Origin: Membranipora membranacea
Taxonomy: Eukaryota; Bryozoa; Gymnolaemata; Cheilostomatida; Membraniporidae
Direction of reading: 5' to 3'
Length of the DNA stretch: 64,000 nucleotides
Assembly: GCA_914767715.1 (NCBI GenBank)
Contig: OU612075.1
Span: forward strand, 20,708,001-20,772,000
Both the position numbers and the translations under genes were made by a program. Below the pieces are notes generated by a model that worked only from the letters and a program-made list of their open reading frames with translations, made no database searches and was not told the origin of the DNA. Shown here one piece after another: positions 34,075 through 61,181 of the stretch. The stretch's first letter is position 1; every line of letters begins with the position of its first letter.

Positions 34075-36997
34075 TTATTTGCCGAAGAGTCCATTGTTGC
34101 TGACATCTTTACTTGTGAACTCAAACTCTAAACAGACGATAGTCTGACCGTCACTGTTATCTGTCAGCTCTACTCTACCACCATAATCTCCCTGTGTAAA
34201 TAAACATGTGTATACATATCAGAGCCTTTTGTGTGCTATACTGGAAAAATCTCACTCAGAAAAGAGATTATCAACAACGAATAATACATGATGCGGATTA
34301 TTTCAAACCCAATGTATGAAATGAACTGCTTGTTACAAGAACCATCCGGCTGTTTCTCGAACTTATACACAGTCTATCGGGACATGGGGGAATCATTGGA
34401 GCTATTAATGGAATTGGTTGCTTGCTCATACTAACATGGGCAGTGTTAAAAGTGAGTAGGAACTGGTGGGATATGAGTAGCCGCAAAGAAATATACAGGG
34501 GGAGCGTTTAAACGCAGCTCCCACTGGAATCTGTACAAAATATTGAGGGAAAATGTCTCTTTTGACCAGATATCAATGATAATATCAATCATACTATTAC
34601 GTATCTATATTTATGCATAAATGCTCTACATGCATAGATATCCATAACTTGAAAAAGATATTGCAAAAAATTTCCCTGCGGGCTGCATCGCGGCCAGTGT
34701 CAATCCAAGGAGTAGAGTACCAACGAAGAGAGATGTTCACTAGAGCACTAAACATAGGAGGATCCCAGACTATTAATTACTGAGTTAAAATGCTCAGGAT
34801 CATGAATAATTGATGTAGATTTATGCTCAAGGGAAGGGCAATATACACTAAAACTTAATTTGCTTTTGGCCTGGAACCTGTAACGTGAGATCTGTTGACA
34901 AGTTTCGCTGGCAAGAAGGAAATTCCATTAAGGCCTACAAAATTTCCAAGCCATATGCCGCTGCATATGCTGTCGCAAAACTAATAAAATGTTTTTCTTG
35001 AACTGATTAAAAAAAACTGATAGTACTTACAGCGACGAGGAAACTGAGTAGAGAAGGAAGCTTTGGTACGTCTACCTTACTGGATAAGCTGATAGGTCCT
35101 GGTTTGACAGTTTCACATGTGCTGGCATTCTCATCATACACTCTGCCCTGATCTGCATATACCTTCTTTCTGTATGCCTAGAATATGGAAAAAAATATGA
35201 AAAGAGGGTAGAGTTTTTTTTAGAATTTCAATATAAATATTGATTTAAATAGGGGTCCTGCGTATTCCATGTTGAGGGCAACATGTTTTCAAGACCCAAA
35301 TTGAATATTTGTACAGAAAATAAATTCATTTCTAGTCATTAAACATGCAGCAAGCAGCAGCGTGAAGAGTAGTGTTTTCAGTTTCAGGATTAAATGTTTA
35401 ATCCCATTGATGATAGCTATACTGCCAATTAAAACTTTAAATATTGATGACACTGATTGGTTTAATTGGTTAGGCAATGGTGACATGTAAATAACAATAA
35501 GGTGGTCCAAATAAAGGATATAAAAGTTTAGGATTTACAAAAAAATGTAAAACAATAAAATCGATTAGAAATCACATGCCATTTCTCTAGATAGCATGTA
35601 AAGCTACTGCATATTAATCTTAGTGAGGAACCATAGAAAATCGGCCCAAATTTGTTCACTCAGAATTACACTCTAACGACATTGACCTGTAAAAAGATGT
35701 TAACAAACTAACTTACAATTAATTGCGGACCAATTGTTGCTCCGACAAATCCCCAGTTCTCTCTGATCATATCCTGTGCAAATGTACACAGTCTCTTATA
35801 TGAGCTGCAAAAGGGAACGGAGAAGTTCTACTACATATTCATAACAGATGTTGGTACGCCTGGATGCCACAATAAACCGTCTTGGTACAGCTCTAGGCTA
35901 CATCAATGAACTGTCTCTCAGGATTTCATTGCCTGTATTATTTACCAAGAAGCCTTGCTTTGTGGCGTGACAGGACGGACAGGGGACTAGAAGGAATTAC
36001 AATCGTAGAGGTTTATATGGTGGTAAAAACACTAATATTTATGCACTAACACAGTTGTCACTGCAAAAAAATGAACAACAAGCAACAACGAACAACAACG
36101 AACAATATACCATTTGCATATCTGTTTGATACCTACCATGATCCTATCTGTTTGATACAGGGTATTTTGAAGTCAAAAAGAGGACTTTTCTTCGTTAGCT
36201 GTAGTGACATGCCGGTGGACGGAATTTCCTCCAGTAGTTCACCCTCTAGCTTCCACTCGACTGTACCTGGCATCTCTATAGGTGACGGGGATACCGAGAG
36301 CTCCGATATTATTACTTTACTATTTTTACCTAAAAATTGAATAAAAAAAATTTATATATTATATATAAATAAAATTAATAAAAATAAAAATAATAGCAAT
36401 TAAAATAATAATAATATGCGACAATGGTGGATAATAAAAAAATGTTGAAATCACCGACTTTGAAAGTCAATAAGTAGAAAACAATTATCATCGGAAAACC
36501 GTTATTAACATGACTGAGAATAAAATAGAATAGAAATAGAAATAAACTGTGTATAACCAAGAGGGTATGAACTGACAATGGCAGTGTGTAACATTGTCAT
36601 GATTGAAAAATGTTTGTATTTATGAAATTATATAAGTTTAATGTCCAGTCGATGGGATATAATTACACATCGCAATCAGTCTTACATGACAATCAGTACA
36701 AAACGCAAGATGAATAGCAAGATGGACGGTCTCTTTTTGCTCAATATCCAGACACTTTTGTTTCAAGCGAGGAGTATTTAAATATCTTCTTTCACTATTG
36801 TAGTTTCTTTTTCTTGTAATTTTTCTTCTGTTTTGGCACTTAATGTAATACAAATTCCTCAAAATGATTCAGATTACCAAATAAAGTGTAGCAAAAAATA
36901 ATTGGTAACTTAACCTACTGCAAGACTTCCATGAGAATGCCGAGACACAGACAGCAGCTAGCTGTATAAACAGAAGCTGAGTGAAGAGATTCTTCAT
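34075..36997 (-). CDS. GM2-activator-like secreted ML-domain lipid-binding protein
   Basis: Five exons on the minus strand: 36919-36997, 36137-36329, 35717-35804, 35031-35177, 34075-34191. Phases close to 207 aa. Exon 1 gives a signal peptide (MKNLFTQLLFIQLAAVCVSA) and then FSWKSC. Exon 2 carries ISELSVSPSPIEMPGTVEW, collinear with the N-terminal strand region of ganglioside GM2 activator, then FKIPCIKQIGSC. The last exon has GDYGGRVELTDNSDGQTIVC, matching the final strand of that family (NYRIES...GCIK in human). GM2 activator lifts GM2 ganglioside from lysosomal membranes for hexosaminidase A. The invertebrate ligand is unknown, and only six cysteines are seen in the mature protein against eight in human. 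The family call is strong; the exact lipid is inference. Confidence 0.87.
35326..35668 (+). repeat. Dispersed repeat of about 350 bp, copy 2
   Basis: Same-orientation match to 31934-32301. It lies in the intron between exons 35031-35177 and 35717-35804 of the GM2-activator-like gene. Confidence 0.85.
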
Positions 36998-38724
36998 ACT
37001 TATAATGAAATTATATTGATGCTGTGCTGTAAACGTTTGAGGTTAGATGGCTGGTCTGTCATCCGATCCTGTCCTTATATACCATCAAATTCTTGGCTGC
37101 GGTTCAATCTTTATAAATGCAATATGTAAAGTTATATAAGTGTTTCATAATGACGAGTGGGGACATGAAAACCAACAGATGTTCATGACTCAGGCGGCCT
37201 CAGGAATCTTACACAACCAACATCTCTGAGCGATCAGGAGTGGGACGAATGGCCTGTGACATGGAAAGCCGGCCGGCCTAAATCAAATTGAGTGGAAAAT
37301 TGCCTTGATATATTTTTTTCTTTTACTGTCATCGACAATTATTCCTTTCATATTTTGCTTACATGATGTAACAGTTACAAAATGACAAAATAAAGCAAAA
37401 TGTATTGTTAGAATATCAATGTTGCAAAGTCTTCGGGTCTGATTGCGATTTTATTATTCAGATGATTTAGTGGTGTTTGAGCTTTGAATGTATATATATA
37501 TTATATATATATATTAGCTCTATCGGTCAAGCCGGCCTTGTCTCTCAGAGACAGTGCTCGCTCATTGTAAACAACAGTGGAAATTTTCGACTCGCGAACT
37601 AGCTAACCTTGTCACCTGGACAATTTCTTCATTGCCCCCACGAAGTATCAATATATACATTCAGTCACATGCAGACAACATTCATTCCTGTATAATATCA
37701 CCAGTATTATGAATTCAGTTACACATAATTGCTGTTTTGAGTAACGCACATCAACATTTTTCTTACAACATCTTGACTTCACAATGAATGCACGTTATTT
37801 TGTGGGTTGGAATGTAAATTGTTGAGAATTGGATGAATTTTCACTTTAATGGTAAAGTAACTGCATTGTCAATTCACTACGCTCTCAGGATGCCAAAGTA
37901 TCAGCCATACAGCTTTGCCAGTCAAATGCATATTCAAACGATGAATGATACCGAAATGATGAGGGAAAATCGCTCATCTGTATGGAGAGGAGAGGTCCTT
38001 TTACAAACAACACATGTTTACGCCATCTAGTTAAATAACTGATATGAGTTGATATCATTGTGAAATAGGAATGATTATTATTGCATACCTCTTGATTGGA
38101 ATTATTATAGCATGGAAATTGGAAAAAGGCTAAGAAGATAACAAGTGGAGAAAAAAAGGAGACACACTACTAACGGCCCCAAATCACAGAAGTTTGCTGA
38201 GCGACTATTAATAATTCTAAAGGAGGAATCTATGTAATCACGAACAGACAGACAGAATAATACAGCAGCCCTATCCTAACACCAACATTCATAGCAGAAA
38301 AATGAAAAAATAACAACTCTTATCAACATAAAAAACTTGTATGTACGCTCGCTGAAAAAAGAAATAGCTTGGTATGTATTTATTGCGCCTCAGGAAAAAC
38401 TCCTATTATCATAACACTAATTATTTACAACCTTGGGTACATGGAAGTGAACTTAAGTTGGGATTATAGACATAGTTGATGGCAGCTCCACCATGGAATA
38501 AGGTACAATCATCAATTTTATTTCTCAAAAAAATCAAGCAGCGGAAAAATACCATTACTAACTATTCGCATTTAAGAATGGATTGACCTCAAGTTGCATG
38601 TGTTCATTTCATGCTTTAACAAACATGTTTGGCGAGCCTGGTCTCCCGTGTGGAGTTTGGCGAGCCTGGTCTCCCACATGGAGAATACAAGGCAGGGGAG
38701 CTGAAGGCAGTGTGGTAGCAGTGA
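36998..38724. other. Intergenic, no gene seen
   Basis: This AT-rich stretch separates the start of the GM2-activator-like gene from the 3' end of the formin gene. It contains a (TA)n run near 37491-37514 and a 28-bp tandem duplication (GGCGAGCCTGGTCTCCC...) at 38631-38686. I see no exon with both borders and a motif. Confidence 0.5.
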
Positions 38725-39191
38725 TCAGTAAGTCACAGCGCCCCCTATCATGCGCAGAGCAGCGGAAGTCGTCTTATTCTCACAAAGCTTTGAGTCTGTT
38801 GAGAAGATCATCACCTTAACGTTCATCTGTCTCAAACTCCTCGGGCATCATACTGTTAGCTGTGAAATTAATATAATGTGTCCCATATACACTCAGATGT
38901 TAATTGTACACAAATTTCATGCAAATTTCCAAGTAAGGCATTGTCTGGTTATATTTAGAACTTTGCTGCACTTATTGAGAAGCCTGCAGGAGGAAGTTTG
39001 AACTGCTGGCAGCAGGGAGTTTAGGACATAAGTAGTGGATGAGCAATGGAGGTTGTCCTCTCTCTGAATCATGTGTTCAAAGAGATAATAACTAAAGATA
39101 TGATTGGTATAATAATTGTTGAAGCAGGGAGGATAGTATAGCCCAACCTCCCTGGTTCAAGCAAGCAGAGACTGTAACAATTGGTACTTAC

Positions 39192-54828
<15,637 letters not shown>

Positions 54829-57800
54829 GCTTAAAACTGGCAAACAGAACATTATACCAAATAATGCTTCACACATTCATATGCAGTGGTTATGCGCAGG
54901 ATATAAATGACTTCCCTAGTCTGAGTTCTCAACTCATTTTGACAGAGAGGTCGGCTCATCGCTATAGTAGTTTGATAGCAAAGAGCCGCCAACGGCCCCA
55001 TCCAAATGGATGAGTACAAAATTAGGTCGGTCAAAGCATCAAACATGCAGTGCTATATCCGGAGGTGGAACAGCTCTGGAAAAGAAGGGACATGGCATGG
55101 AAACCCGGTAGTCCCAAAGATGCATCCACTAGGTAATACCTACAGTAACTAGACCTACCACCACAAAAATACACAACGGCTAGTCTGTGCATTCAGACTA
55201 TCCATACCTCAGCTACCAATACATAGCATAGCATTGTGGTTCAGACACGTACATAAATAACTCATCGGTTTGACCCGGGGGGGGGGGGTTGGTCGTTTTT
55301 CATAGGAAAGGCAAATAATTCCATAAAATATAGTGTCACTTCGCTTATTCTGGCCCCGGCATTTTACAGGGGTAATAAATGATTCTCTGCCATGAGTCAT
55401 AGAACACTAATTAGGATTTATTCATAGTAAATGATTCATGGAATAAATATTGCTATGGTCTGATGGGGCTGAATCTATAAAACTGATGAAAACTACAGAT
55501 ATATTTAATGGATGTCACAGCCAAAAAACCAACATAGCTAAAACTGATCACACCCCATTAGATAAGCTTTTGAGGAAATGAAAAGAAGTCAGATTACAGG
55601 GTCACCAGCGTGTGAGGAGAGAGAAGGTTCTGTAGTCAGTCAGACAAGGCCTAGAGAGAGAGAAACTGATAAGAATGAAGCTGTAGAAATCCCCCATGGA
55701 AACGATAGACTGCTGTATTTTAGGTCACCGGTACGGCTATTGCAATGAGATAGAGAGGGGCCTTCCCAAAAACTCCTGGGCTACATAAACCTCTACTCCA
55801 CGAAGGTCCATCTGTAAGGGTGAATGTTTAGCCTGTACTGGATAGTTGAGGGCAAAACTTCACGGAGCCCCAAATAATGGTCAAGGGGCGCATGCATTGT
55901 GCAGAAAGCACAACACTCAGCCCTGGTCTTATTAGTTTGCACCTTGCCCTATAGATGACATTTTATTAGGTGTATATAACATCATGTTGTAAAGTGATAG
56001 TACTGTTTGTGTTCAGACATGACTTGATATTCCCAATCCAAACAATTCCACCTTGTAATTATGTAATCTGATTTAACAATACACTGGGGGTGTCACCATA
56101 TTTGTCAATGACCTATGTTCCTGCTAGTTGTCAGTGCATTCAGGGTCTGCAATTACTCTGGTTCATAGCATGTGCAAGTCAAAGTCAAGTGCACTCCATG
56201 CTGCGATACCTTGCCTTTTATCTCTGATGCACCGGAAGTGCTGCCCTTAAAAAGTGCTAATAACTTGGCACCTCTCCGCCGCACATTATCTGTTGTCACT
56301 CACCAAACTGTTGAAGTTTATCCCAAAGCTCTCGTGCTCTGACCCATGATTGTTTTGTTGAAATAGGAAATGGTGCATGGCGCAAGTCCAGGTCTGATAC
56401 TTTACCTACCATACCATACTCAGATGTAACGACAAATGAAATGGCGAAAGATTTTGGTATCCAAGTAGGGAATATCTGCACATAGAGCCATCTGGCACAA
56501 AGTCATAAAGGACAGTCAACTATCATGACCCTCTATTACTGTCACCACATCGGAATGACCACCCGGCCAAACAAGAGCGTCCAAAGTGCAGATCTCTATT
56601 TTGGAAGGTAATAATGATTGATTCACACCTGATTACAACATTATTGTTGGCTATAAAACCTGCATTCACTAATCTCTGGGCCACTACAGTAAAATTGGGC
56701 TAATTGGTACACAATATCACTGGTGGGGGTGGTTTCATTTGTTCAGCTAAAGATTTAATTTTGTTCATAAGGGTCTGTATGAACTTTCAGGCAGGCAGTT
56801 TAGAGCCAAATTCGCAGGAACACAGACAGAGCCATGCTCCACCTGAATATGTACGTTCCAATGAAGATTTTGCGGAGTGTCATAAACTTCCACTCAAACT
56901 ACACCATTTACCGAGATGCCACTGCTGGAAGAATGCAGTACAGCACGACTAAAGAGAATTTTCTATCATTTAAATAATCATATCTAGTATTACCAAACAG
57001 GCAAATGCGGAGGAGGGAAATTACCATTGTCATTTAACATCATAATTGTTCTAAGGATTGTCAAAATCTCAACTTATCAATCATGTCTGTCTGTAACTTG
57101 TTACACAATATAATTCTTCTGTGTATATCGGAAACATATCATGAGCTATCATCAATCACAACCAGCGCCTGTATTGTTAGAACATATAGTTCAGACTTGG
57201 ACTCTGGTCATTAGTAAGTTATCTGTATTCCTAAGGCCTTTGTATGACCCTACATTATTAGTCAGTGGTGGATTTTGGCTCACCCACAGTTACATGGGTA
57301 GTTTGTGTGTCTTCTAACCGGACAAAAATGGGAAAATGCTTCTAGAGCATTTAATTTCTACTAAAGAGATGTCATGACAGCCAGTATGAGATGACTCGTG
57401 ATTCATTATTGTCAAATCACTTACATAATAAAATTGATGAGGACCATTGTTAAACCTCCTATAATACCCTAGAAATTACGAGAAGAATGCTTGCTGCATA
57501 GTGTAGTATATCAAAGCCGCTATATCAAGAGACTTGGTATTTTAGATCGCCTCTAGGTTAATTTTTGATAGTGTTTGTCATCATATTCAGAACGAATTGC
57601 ACTCAAGTCATGGACAAACTTGATAGGAAGAAGTAGTTTATGGCGTTTAAAGCTGTTATGTACATCAGCTCATTTCAGTGTGAATACCAATGCAATCAGT
57701 TGACATTACCCACTCAGCGAATAAGATAAGACTTATACTGAGGCAGTAACCCTTTGGAATTTTCTCGATGATAAGACAGTAGGACTGGATGTAGCGACTT

Positions 57801-60232
57801 AGACATGCTAAATATAGAGTTTATGATCCGTAATAGGGTTCAGTGGTAGCCCTGCACCTCTATCTATCCCTTCTCGGTGCTTCTTAGATTGTGTTCATCG
57901 GCACAGACCAAGGCTGTCATCTTAATTAAGATCAACTGACACTTTTCTTGTCAAAATGAGACAGTTTTTGAGAGATATGACTGAGAACTTGCAGGTCCAG
58001 TGGCCGTCGCTGCAGCGTAATCACTTAGAATCGCCTGACCGAGCATCAAAAGATAATCATATCACTATTATTCACCCCCATGCATAATTTAAAAACAATC
58101 TCTTATTTAGTTGGCACCTAGTGAATGTGATATCAGAAAAATGGGAATTTCATCACACACAGTCTGATTAGGATGTAAGAATGAGCATAAACAGCTTCAT
58201 AGCTATTCCATTCTTATGATAGTGTTCTTTGTATGTTTGTAAATGTTTGTGTCCCGATGGTTTATATCATTACATAGGTTAGGGACATATAAATAGACTA
58301 TCAAGTTAGAGACCAGCTGACCTGAATTAGTGCACTGACAGTATCAACGCACTGCAGCAAAAAGTTAGTAGGAAATTGAGCAGTATCATGAAAGTGATGA
58401 ACATTACGCTAGTCAACTGTAGCTATATTTGTTGATTTTTTCCTGAGGCCATGATGAAATCAATTAATTGAAAACTGGGAGTATATTTTTAGAAGCGTAG
58501 GATATCTACATCTAAGGATGTGGCTCACAAACACAATCGCTGCAGCAAAGGAAATTACAATGCCAGTAAGCTTATCGTATGCACAGCAGTAAGTCGGGGA
58601 TGAGTTCCAAGAGGTGAAATGAGGCTAGGAGAGGAGATGACTAGGGACATGACTAGTATGACTGGACAGCAGAGGAAGGAAGGGGCAGGTGTATAAAAAC
58701 CCTAAAAACGCTCAAAATACTGAAGCAACAGCTCGAGATGAAAGTAAACTAATTCTATTTGAAACACAACTACTCACCATCTGTGTTGATAGTCGTCAGA
58801 TCATCACAATAGTAGTATAGTATATTTCCAGGTCTGTGACAAGCAGGACTCTGCCGCCTCCTAGTCCTTAGTACCACTTATATTATCCTCACCCTTGAAG
58901 ACTGGATTGATTTATCTGCAGAGGCAAGACAGATATAAAATACAACAAACTGCGGCAGACAAGTAGACAGTATAAAATACATCCAGGGGTATAATCATTG
59001 ACAGCTGGCTCATCAAGGAATTACATGAAGCGCACAGTACACAAGTTGGGCCTATCACTGAGAGTAAATAAAAGAAAACTGTGCCTCTGGGGGGGATAAC
59101 ATACCAATAATGTTAACATCAAAGGTTAATGATAAATGGCTTATCAAAATGGTCCTTTGAATCCTTGGAAGAGACAGTGGGTGAACCGTCAAGTTTGGGG
59201 TAAAACTAATCAAACATGATGACAGATTGACTTCTGCATTTAAAAATGGATATGGGATCTGTGCCAAGGATTATACTCAGCTTCGACAGTTATTTCATTT
59301 AATCTTGATTTAACCCTGGCATCATCATCACAATTTAGGTCAGAATCAATTGTCAGATTTGACACGAGAAAAGACATGAAAATATGTGTTTTTTCTGCAT
59401 CTTATCTACCCTGAGAAAATATGACAGCAAAGGGTCAGTGAGGTCCGATGATGACATTGAAACTACCAGGAAACAAATTCACACTATTATATTGGACTGA
59501 ATGTGATATGTAATTATCGGATATGTATGATATTTGATACCAGGAACCATATCAAAACGGAATCAGTACGTCCAACATTTTAGCAGTTGCGTTAAAAAAC
59601 ATTGTTGCAGCCCTTTTTAGTGCAGAGACTATATGAAAGATCCATAATTTCTAGTATGATCAAAGTCATTTTGACCAGTGGTCAGAACTACGAATCATTA
59701 TGGCGGTTGATCAGTCGCTTACAGTTGTGTCCCACAGAATACTAGTTCTACTGATTAAAGCGTTTAAAGTTGACCTCTTTTACTGTCCATTAGTACATAA
59801 CCTCATCAAACCTTAATGATCTTAGGTCAATCATAGCTGGCACTGGGCCTATATACACAGCAACTGTTGACAATGACCTGCCTAGCAAACAATTTGGGGT
59901 AATTTTTTTGTGCATTGGAGTTGATACAACTAACAGCCTTTCATTAACGGAAGGTGATCCACACATACATATGGCCTCCAAGTATGATACTTTTCTATGT
60001 TATATAATTAATATAAATAACAATTAAATTGAAAACATATGACTATATTTTAGGCCAATAGTAGGACCGCAGCTCATTTTGATAATAATGCCTAGTGTAT
60101 AGACCAACGAAAAGGTGCATGATAACAAGGAGTTGGATACTCTTGTAGAGACACCACAGCAGCAGAAACAATGTATCAATGCTTAGTTAGGCCTACTATT
60201 GTACTAGAGACATCGACTCCGGGTCCTGTTGA

Positions 60233-60304
60233 TTGCAAGCCTGTATTAGGGACTATGACCATTTGGTTGTTGATACTGGAGATGGGAAAAATACAGGCTT
60301 GCAA
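60233..60304. repeat. Inverted repeat, 15-bp perfect arms
   Basis: TTGCAAGCCTGTATT at 60233-60247 and its exact complement at 60290-60304, with a 42-nt spacer. Probably a decayed foldback element or a random hairpin. Confidence 0.8.
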
Positions 60305-60590
60305 GCCCAGGGTGCAACTGCTGTCAATGTCAGACTCTTTCCCCTTTGGCTTTGGTCTATTAACGTTGGGAAGGGGATAAACATTATTTTTGTATGCTTA
60401 GGTTAGGTTATGCAGCTGCAGGAAATTTAAAGTCTCCTGACCTGTGACCTGTCCTATGTACTTTGTTGGGTGACAGCAGCATTAATTAATAATAATTTAA
60501 AAACACATTCACTTCACCTCACAGAAAAAAGAAGACACTAGAGTAGACTGACAGTCACCAAAATACAAAACACTAAGTCTACTACCTGTC

Positions 60591-60620
60591 AGCAAGGAGT
60601 TACTCTTTGCTCCTTGCTGT
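60591..60620. repeat. Hairpin with 10-bp perfect arms
   Basis: CAGCAAGGAG, then a 10-nt loop, then CTCCTTGCTG. It lies about 570 bp upstream of the PIGZ start. No function is assigned. Confidence 0.7.
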
Positions 60621-60712
60621 CAGTGTAAATGCTTGCTGTCATTCACTTTGTGCTGTGTGTGTGTCAACACAACTCACAGACTATTGAATGAATCCAATGT
60701 ATGTACGTGTGA

Positions 60713-60740
60713 CCAATGAACTAAAGGTTTAGTTCATTGG
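60713..60740. repeat. 28-bp palindrome upstream of PIGZ
   Basis: CCAATGAACTAAA-GG-TTTAGTTCATTGG is perfect over 13-bp arms. Its central 20 bp is identical to the palindrome at 7758-7777 upstream of delta-tubulin. The arms contain CCAAT/ATTGG. Confidence 0.75.
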
Positions 60741-61181
60741 TTGGTCGGTGTGACTGACTGTGAGTGTGTTACAAACAACTCCTCTTACTCACTACTTACC
60801 AATAGTGTGTGCAGGGAATCATATGAAATTTGAGCTAACAAAGAGGTTTCAGTTTGGTATGTGAGAATGTCTTTACTATCTCAGCATATCCTTAATACAA
60901 CAAGATGATGGGTTAGTGTTGTGCGCAATTATTCCTGCTCAATTTCCTCTTTTTCAATTATTCTCACAGCAGCAAAAACCTCTCTCTGTTTGATGTGTAG
61001 TGTGAGGACACTGGTCATTCTGTAATGGGTAATAATATTTATTTTCATTTAATTTGCCTGCTGCAAATATCCGGGATACACTTGCTAAACTAACACCAAA
61101 TAAGTTATTCGTCTAAAATCATTTTTGAAACATAACTTTGGTCTATGTCAGGGTCATATTAAGGTCAAGGTAGTCAGCAGG

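Larger units (their letters stand above)
54829..61181. other. Divergent intergenic region between formin and PIGZ, no gene recognised
   Basis: The formin is transcribed leftward from here and PIGZ rightward, so upstream untranslated exons and promoters of both should lie in this 6.3 kb. I see no exon with recognisable protein motifs and no RNA gene. Recognisable structures are a poly-G run (55277-55287) and inverted repeats at 60233-60304, 60591-60620 and 60713-60740. Two weak open stretches (56296-56500 minus, 56704-56952 plus) are discussed under rejected items. Confidence 0.5.

Noticed and set aside
56296-56500. Minus-strand open stretch ending in a splice-donor-like GTGAGT
   Set aside because: No family motif is recognisable and a TAA interrupts it upstream; it could be a formin 5' exon but nothing supports that.
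56704-56952. Plus-strand open stretch with GGGGFICSAKDLILFI, faintly like a beta-lactamase-like (LACTB) segment
   Set aside because: Only one short motif matches, no catalytic SxxK region or coherent splice borders are nearby, and the rest does not align. A profile search would decide.
59790-59981. Minus-strand 63-codon open frame
   Set aside because: No motif, no splice partner; composition is like the surrounding non-coding DNA.
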